NCBI GenBank assembly: GCA_007922195.1
Contig: ML681998.1
Coordinates: forward strand, 12,504,070-12,568,069
Origin: Podocnemis expansa
Taxonomy: Eukaryota > Chordata > Testudines > Podocnemididae
Reading direction: 5' to 3'
Length of the DNA stretch: 64,000 bases
Shown: one piece after another, positions 51,201 through 60,200 of the stretch
Numbering within the stretch: the first letter of the stretch is position 1
Layout of the letters: each line of letters starts with the position of its first letter
Notes under the pieces: generated by a model
Told to the model about the DNA's origin: nothing
Database searches by the model: none
Seen by the model: only the letters and a program-made list of their open reading frames with translations
Position numbers and translations under genes: made by a program

Positions 51201-54200
51201 ACAAAGGGCACTTTTACACTAGTGCTTGGCCACAGGCTGCTGCCCCGAGGAGCATGATCAGGGTGGGAAATTTTAAACTGCCCTAGCCTGACATAGCTCT
51301 GTGGCTGCCGGCTGTGCGCTGCTGGCAGTGATTTGTGTGCCGGTGACTGATTGTTGCTGTGCGCGGGCACACGCGCAGCTTTCAGGGAACATTGATTACA
51401 TAAATAGCAAGGCTTGAAGAAATTCAGAATCAATTAAAATAATGTTACAACCCTTTTCTTGTGATTGCAATTCAACCAAAGTAATGGTGTCACTTTCACG
51501 CATGTTATGCTTTATTACAGGATTTTGTCCATGCAAAGCAGCTTTTTGTTGCTTGTCTGGAGCTTGTGACAGAGTTTTCTCCAAAGCTGCGTCAGGTCAT
51601 GCTAAATGAGATGTTGCTTTTGGACATTTACACCCATGAAGCAGGAACAGGGGTTTCTGGAGAACGTCCTCCTCCTGATTTGATCAGCAGAGTTCGAGGA
51701 TATTTGGAAATGAGGGTTCCTGGTAAGAATGCAGCTGACCAGTCTCCTAAGAAAAATACAGTAAAATACAAAGGCGGTAACAGGTTTGCAAAAGCAGGAA
51801 TATTCAGGCTCCTGTGACCTTCAATATTTGGGTTATAACCAGGAACAAGGAAAAGTAGTAAGAAAGTATTAAACATTTTTAGCTGTTTTAGTGAGTTTCA
51901 GCATCGTGAAGTGTGCCTGAGACCAGCTAGCTCTTCATGGACTGCACTTCGTCAGTTTCTTTTGGTGAATAATTGTTTTTGTTCTCTGGAAGTTTTGAAG
52001 AGGGAAAAAGGTTGGTTTGACTTAAACTGAAACTGACTCTCTTTTTGTATGTGGTGTTAGTTGTAGCTGTTTTGGTCCCAGAATATTAGTGAGATAAGGC
52101 GGATGAGGTAGTATCTTTTTATTGGACCAGCTTCTTTTGGTGAGAGAAATGAGCTTTTAATCTTACGCAGGTCATTTGATGAAGAGCTGGTTTCACAGAA
52201 GTTTTTTGGAATTTTTAGCAAGTCAAAAAAAAATGTGCTGTTTTGGATTGAATCAAATATTTTTGTTTTCATGCATTTTAACCTTTTTAAAATAAAAGCA
52301 AAGGAAATGAGAGGCTTTATTTGCTGGAGGAAATGGTGGTCCCCTTATACCCAGTAGTTAGGACATTCAGCTTTCGGAATGTGAGAAATCCAAATTTTCA
52401 ATCCCTGTTCTGAAGCAGGACTTGAGTCCTGGTTTTTTCCCTCCCAGCTGAGTGCTATAACCACTGGACTTTGGGGGCATTCTGAGTTGGGTCTCTGAAT
52501 CCCTGCTGTTGAAGCTGTTGCATTTCGTAAGCAAACTCTGGGTCAAGGACTTGGATGAGAGAGAACCAAGTTTTGAGAGAGAGCTCCAAACATTGGGCTG
52601 GAGAGTCATTTTCATTCTCTGATATTCACTGGTGTTTTGACACACACCTTTTTGGAAGCTGCATATTGCTTCTCTTTACAACTTTTTAAATGCAGTGTCC
52701 TGCTTTTCATAAGTACAGAACGCCCAAAGCTACAAGATAAGTTAATGGCAGGTGCTTATGTTAATCTCTGAAGATTGGGCACCATATGTACCCAGCCATC
52801 ATGTTTACTATTATAAAAGAAAAACAACTGAAATTTTGATTGTGGGGATATGTGTTTGCTGCAGTGTAGGTCTAGCTATATAACTCCTGGTCTTAACCAA
52901 AATTATTTCTAGATCTTCCCAATTGTTTGTTTGTCATGTTATAAATGTTAGTGTTTCTAGGTGGAAAATATTAGGTCATCAGTGTTAGCTGATGACCAAA
53001 ACATTTATTTTTTTTTAAATCTCTTCTAGATATTCCTCATCGACAAGTTGTAGCAGAGGAATGTGTTGCCTTCATGTTAAATTGGCGGGAGAATGAATAC
53101 TTGACTATGCAAGTTCCTCCACTTCTGGTTCAGACTAATCCTTATGTGAAGGTAATGGATGTTCAGAAAGGGGCAAGGTGTCATAATATGTCACTACTTT
53201 TTTTTTTTTTTTTTTTAAAGGATCCAGTGTTCTGAAGGCGTGTGCCATTCTTCATTGTTGCCAGGTTTAAGTTTAATGAGTTGGATGAGGTATACTAAGG
53301 AACCAAATCCTGCATAGCAAAGCTAAACACAGCTGTTGGTTGAAGTTCAGTAAGATCTAACAGTAAGGTTGTCTCTGAATATCCTCTGTGCTACAAGAGT
53401 AACTGAGGCAGGAGACATGGTTAATGGCGCCTATGGCCACTGACCTGTTAGCAACCTGGTTTCATCAGTATCAGGAATAGGAGGGACATACCATATATAC
53501 TCATGTATAAGCTGATCTGTGCATAAGCTGACCCCTCCCCTCTGCTTCTGAGCCCCAAAAATAGACAAATATGGGTACCTGCATATAAGCCGAGCTCCAC
53601 CCATGGCCTCAGGCCCCTAGATCCTCCACCGTGCACTGCTGGCTTCCCCCAGAGTCCCTGACAGACGTACCCAACCCCCGGGGCCTGCTGCCACTTCCCT
53701 TGCCTTCCCTGGTACCCCCTCCTCCCCACTCCAACCCCCTTACCTGGCCACTCCAGATGCCAAGGTACTGCTCTTTACTATAACCCCAGCCGGGGCTGAC
53801 TCTCCAACATGGCCGCTCCAGGCACATGCCGGGGCTCTAGCCCTGAGCGCATACTCAGTACATTATCAGGGCTGGAGACTTAAAGCTTCTGGGCTGGAGC
53901 TGCTGTCTGCTGCATGACCCGTGTATAAGCCGAGTGCCTGTTTTAAAGGCAATTTTCAGGGACAAAAATCTCGGCTTATACAGGAGTATATACAGTAAAC
54001 AGTAATGAGTAATTTGCTTATACAGAATATTGAAACAGTGCTGTGAATGGGTCTCCTGCCTCAGTTATATGTGGGGCATGAATGAGTTGTGTGTCCCTGG
54101 GGGTGCTCCACTACCCTCCTTCCTCCTCTCTTTACTTTAGAGTGACCACATTTTGCTTCTGGATGGAGAAGGAAATGGGGGGTGGGGGGAGGACCATGCC

Positions 54201-57200
54201 GAGTGCAGAAAGGCGCCAAAGCAGCTGCAGGGGAGGTGCCTCACACCCATGCGGCCCCAATAAGCACTGCTGGAAAGTTCTCCGATCTGCGGTGCAGGGA
54301 CGTCTGCGCCACCAGTCGTGGAGCACCCCCAGGGACACACATCTTGGAGAACTCCAGTTACCTCACCAAGGTGAGCATCCTTCCTTTTGCTTGTACTGAA
54401 TATTGAAGCAGTGTTGTGAATGGGTTTTCTGCCTCAGTTGTATTTGGGACAGGAATGAATCATTTCAGTAGAAGATTTAGGCATTCAGGGAATTCAAGAC
54501 TGGGCCTTTTATGTCTGTGATGTTTACAGAGCTCTTCATTATCCTAATATGCATCAGTTGTTTGCAGTTTCCAACTCATTACTGACTGTGTGTTAAACAT
54601 TACTGTGGCATTCTAATACCTATCATCTTGGAAATTTACTTTTTAAAAATGTCTAGATTTTGTAGCAGTATCATAGTTAATTACAGTCTTAGTATCACAT
54701 TAAAGCAAACTAGATGCAAACATTATTTTTGGTTGTGAAAATTCTTCTGATCTGCTCAGCCTGCTTTGCGGTTACTGTTGATATTTTTGACCTTTATTAT
54801 ATTCGTGTTTTGCTTGGTAGAATCAATAGACAAATGAAACCCTTAGTTTTACAGAGTTACCTGAATTCTGTTGTGTCAAGAACAGAGCATTATTTTCTGG
54901 AACCTGTTGTGCTTACCCTAGGCTGCACCTTTATTTTAAAAGGAAATATGTCTGCAGTTTGCTCTCTTTTATAAAAATGAGTTGCAGACCTCAAGCTCCG
55001 GACTAGATAGCTTATGTCATAAAATTTAGTCATCACTGCTACTGTAGTATGAAATAAGGTGTTTAGACCAATCATCCCCTTTTATCCCTTGTAAATACGC
55101 AAAGACGTTTTAGCCACTATATTTCTTTTTTTTCCTTGCTTAGTTGGGGCAGCTTTTAGCTGCTACATGCAAAGAACTTCCAGGACCCAAAGAAAGTAGA
55201 CGGACAGCTAAAGACCTTTGGGAAGTTGTTGTGCAGATCTGCAGTGTATCCAACCAGCACAAGCGAGGGAATGATGGCAGAGTGAGTTTAATAAAACATA
55301 GAGAGTCTACATTAGGAATCATGTACAGGTATGTTGCCATGAATTATTTTTAATAACATTGATCTTTGAATTCTTAATTTGGTTTTGCCTGCATTAAGGA
55401 ATTGCCAGGATTCAGCAGTTAGTGGCCAGTAGCTGGCAAGAGGCTAAGCATTTTTACCAAATGAGCATTGAATGCGAATTCCACCTGCCCCTTGTTTATC
55501 CTTAGAAGTCAGCACTGAAGTAGTGACACTGAATGATTTTTTTTTAAATCAAGGCTATTTCCCAGAGTGGACAAGGCCAGTGAAATCCTGACTTCACAAG
55601 TCAATGAAGATAATTCCTACAGTGAGTCCAGGATTTCACCTGTCGTATCTAAGCTTCTGCTAATTTTATTGGATTAACTTGGAGTCACCACTCCTGGGTC
55701 CACCTTAGAGCCATTTGTAGCTTGTTGGCTCCTGTCCTCTGCCCAGATGTGATGTGTTGCATGCCGTGCCTCTGATCTTCACAAACTGGTGCTCAGCGCT
55801 AAATCTTTTGTAGCATTCTGTTTGAGAGTAAAAGTCCGTGGGCCACACTTCACTGATCTGATTAATATGCCTCTAAAACCAAGATGCTTTGTCTTTGAGT
55901 ACTGTGTGGTTTGATAGAGGAGGGGGTATGCAGGCTTGCTTTTTGTGTTCTTGTGGCTATACATTTTCTGAAGCAAAAGGGAGCAAGGCCTATGTATATG
56001 CTGGGAGTATTGAACCTGTTGCAACTCCTCTAGTTCAAGAGTAATTTGATGATAAAGGCTTTGTCTCCTGTTTTTGGAATGCATGGTAGTGAGAATTTCT
56101 GTCTGGCAACATTATGAGCAATTGTATATACAGTGGAGACTGCTCCTGTTTTGGTTTCAGCCTGTACAATTATGAAAGAGTCGAGTAAGTTATGTGGTGA
56201 CTGCTTGTGGCCTCTTCTGTTGTGCATTAAAAGTTCTTCATGTGATTGCATATGTCCATTCACTTTAGGTGTCTTCTCCAGCTCCATTGTGCCGCTATAA
56301 ACTTTTTTGTGTAGTGCTATGCATCAGGGCAGCATGTGCTCTCTGCACACGAGGATATAATAGGCAGATTTGCCCTAACTTTCTCTCAGCTCCTTCTCAC
56401 TTGCCTTGGTCAGTAGTGAACATGTGTGTGAGCTCTTCTTACTCCATTGCTTTCTCTTTAGATTCTCTCTGAAGGAATAATTTCTTGTACAAAATTAGGT
56501 AGCTTGATTAAATTAGGTAGTTTGTAGTGATATTCGTTTTGTGTCCTTTTATATCTCCTCTCCCCCTCCCCCCCTTCAGCTTGGTCCTGGAGCATGCCAA
56601 AGTAACCGACTTTCAGACACCATTTTGGCTCTAACAAATCCATGCCAGTTAGCAGTCCTCAGTGCAGCTGCTTAAAGAGTTTAGTAGAGGGTCACGTTAG
56701 GCAAAAGTGCCCTATTTGAAAAATTGGAGAGAAGTCAGAGAAGAGCTATGAGAATGATTATAATGATACTGAGGCACGCAGTCTGTTTAGCTTAACAGAA
56801 GAGAAAGTTAAGGGTGACTTAATTACAGTCTGAAGTACCTACATGGAGAACAGATATTTAACAGTGGACTCTTCGTCTGATTCTCAAAGATATAGCATGA
56901 GCCATTGGCTGGAAGTGGACGCAGACCAATTAGACTGGAATAATTTACAGATTTATGGCAGTGAGAATAACTGACCTTTAAAACAATTTATCTAGCTTGT
57001 GTTGAGCTCTTTTACCACTCGCTGTTTCTGAATTAGGTTTGGATGTTCTAACAGATATGCTCTAGGAATTATTTTGGGGAATTTCTATGTCCTTTGTTAT
57101 ACAAGAGGTTAGACTAGGTGATCACTTCTGGCCCTGGAATCTATTCACCTATTTACGGAGGCTTTAAGACTGAATTAAGAAGGTTTCTTTGATATATTTT

Positions 57201-60200
57201 AATGGTGATGGCATTGCATTGCCACTTCCTGTGTAATCATCCAGCGTGGGGGAGTCTGATTTGACTCCTTTCCAGAGTGTTGTGTCAGGTCTAGCAGTCT
57301 CCCCATGTTGAAGTGAGTCAAAGCGAGAAGATATTTTTCTCTGTCCACAGTATCATGCAAGTACAAGAATAAAAGCTTTTTGAGAGCTAAGTCCCCAGCA
57401 GAATCTGAAAGAAGGAAGTCTGATACAGTCCAGAGGTCCCTGATATCACATTTGAGCATTTCTGAGTTCTCAGTTACAACTGAGACTTACTTCCATTGCC
57501 TGGACCTTTCTTATCACTGACTTTTCATAGTGGTGCATGCTGTTTTATGTGGATTGACAATGCTAGTGTTAGCAGCTTCCAGAGACCTTGTGTGTCTATC
57601 TCTTGCAACTCAATGTTGATGCAGAATATGTGGTTCCTGCTGGATTCTGGAGGATGGTGTCAGCTAGGCTGGGAATCCCTGCTGTCTGGTCCAGGGGCAT
57701 CAGGACCTCAAACTGAACCCATGGAAGGGTTCCAGCCCCAAAGAGAAAGCAGTTCTGTCTTCAAACCCAGCAAACATACTACTTCTATCTGATTAGCCAG
57801 CCAGATCAATCCAGGGGATGGTACAAGTCTTAGAAAAGGAGACCGACCACCTTCCGCTTTCAAACGGCAGACTTCTTCCAAGTAGTTTATTTTACTCTTT
57901 GGTCAAGGGCAGTGAGACACTCCATTTGATCTCTCTTCCCTGTAGCAGCCACATATCCCACTTCAGAAGATGTTGACCCTATTACAACAGACAAGTGGGA
58001 TCTAAGCCTGGTAGACCTGGAATATACCCAGCAATTCATTTTTATTCACTCTTCTGCTTTCAGAGACCACTCTGACAAGAAGAGTACTAATCCAGGGGGT
58101 GCAGTCTCTTTTATGGTTATGGCTATAGAAGAAGTGACCCCTCAGCATTGTGGAAGTGGCTTCTATTCCTGCTATTTTCTCATTCCAGAGTCCAAGGGAG
58201 ACTTAAGGTCTGTTTGAGACCCGTAAAATCTCAGTAAATACATGGAGAAAATCAAGCTTCATGTGATTCCTCTAGATTCTGTTATCCCTTCAAGTTTTGT
58301 CATAGCATGGATTTATTATCGATTCACAGTCCTCCCCTTTGGATTGTTCTCAGCACCTCTTATATTCACAAAATGTATGCTGGTGGTGACAGCACACCTT
58401 TGGAAGGCAGGGCTTCGCATACACCCATACCTGGACAATAGTTCAGGTCAGGGTCAGTCCAAACAGCTAGTGGGGAAGGATAGCATAGGGAAGATCCAGT
58501 GCCTTTCTTGTGCATTATGCCTGTTAATCAACAGAGAAATCAGTTCTCCCTATACAGAAGATTGAATTTATAGGAGCACTTCTTGGCTCAGTTATCAGCT
58601 AGGGTATATTTACTTCAGCTAGGTTTCAGGCAATCTTTGATGTGTGCATATATATCCCTGTACAAGTTTAAGGCCTGAAACTTTTAGACCATGTGGCAGC
58701 TTTCATGTATTTGACTCAGCATGCTAGACTTCACTTCAGGGCTATGCAGGGTTGGTTGACATCTGTGCTGTTTTTCTCAGCATCCACTAGAGGAGCTGAC
58801 TCGTATGCCCACCGCTGCCCCTCCTCTGGAGTGTTAAATGGGACAGCAAGGTTCCATCTCTTCTTTCTGTGACACCCACATCTGGGTGATTTCCAGACTT
58901 GGGGTCTTTCATTACAGCATTGATCACTTTGTCCTCATCAGTGCCAGTGAACTTCAAGTTATTCATCTAACCAGTCAGGCTTTTCTTTTCTATATCATAA
59001 GTTATTCCATAGTGGTGGTTACATATAACACTGCAACTATCTTTTGTATCATTTATCAGGGAGATGCCATGTCACACTCTCTTTGCCAAGAGGTGATGAA
59101 CCTTGGTTCATTTTGCACTAAGAACAGCATTTACCTCAAGTGTCTCACCTCCCCAGTCTCAGAACTGTCTAGCCAGTTACTTCAGAGGATAGTTAAGCAG
59201 ATATCATTTGGTCTCTGGGACAAGGTATGGAAAATCTATTCTCCGGATTTGGGTAATGCCGGAAGTGGACATGTTTACCACAAAGCGGAACAGGTAGTGT
59301 CACCAGTTCAGCTCAAGAGGAGGACCCATTTCAAGGTCCGAGATGCATTCCTTTCCTTTTTACTATCATGGGAAGGGAAGCTTCTGTATACTTTTCTTGT
59401 CATTCCTTTGGTGCCTAGGATACTGGACAAATTCAGACAAGGGCATGATGTTCTGATTTTGACAGCAGCAGCCTGGCCCCATCATCAGTGATTCTCAGAT
59501 TTACTAAGCCTCTCATTTTAGGACGCGGAAACTTCTCTCAGGTCCAGGACTTAACTTCATGGGACTATGGCCAGGTTTTATGTTCCAGTCTTTTCAGCCT
59601 ATACCTGAGTGCTGAGATCTATAGGAAGCTTGAGTGATGAACAGAGAGTTCTTTTAAATAGTAGAAAGTTCTCTACCACATACCCCGCCCAGCAGAAGGG
59701 CATCTACCTTTCATGTGTTTCTTTACAGTTTGTTATGGACTATATGCTCCACCCAAAAGGAGAAGGTCTCTTGGTCAATTCCTTGAGGGTCCATTTAGCT
59801 GCCATCTGTGCATTCCATCCTCATGTAGGTGGGACGTTTGCTTTCTCCGGCTCCTTGTCTGTTCAGTTCTTAAAAGATTTGGACAGAGTTTTCTTTCCTA
59901 TTAGAGATCCAATACCATCCTAGCATTTAAATTTTTCTTTCTTTCAGGATTACAGAGCTAGGTCACAGGTTGGTTAGCATCCACATCAGAAATTTCTTAC
60001 CATTTGAATCAGACTGCATGCTGGCCAGTTGTCTTTCTAAATCTTTGCTCACACAAAGATGAAGGGAAAAACTTAATACTTTGGAGTTCTGCAGAGCCTT
60101 GGTGTTGGGGCAGAACTACGGAGTTCTCAATCATCTCTCTCAATTTATTTCATTGGCCAGTAGAATAAAGGGAAGATCTCTTACTTCTCAGATAATACCT

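Noticed and set aside
51566..51817. Read-through of INTS8 exon 15 into the intron as an alternative end
   Set aside because: The frame simply continues past a good GTAAGA donor to a chance stop, and no poly(A) signal was noted close by.
52330..52470. Possible tRNA-like sequence in intron 15
   Set aside because: Looks superficially like A and B box words but no cloverleaf could be formed. No tRNA called.
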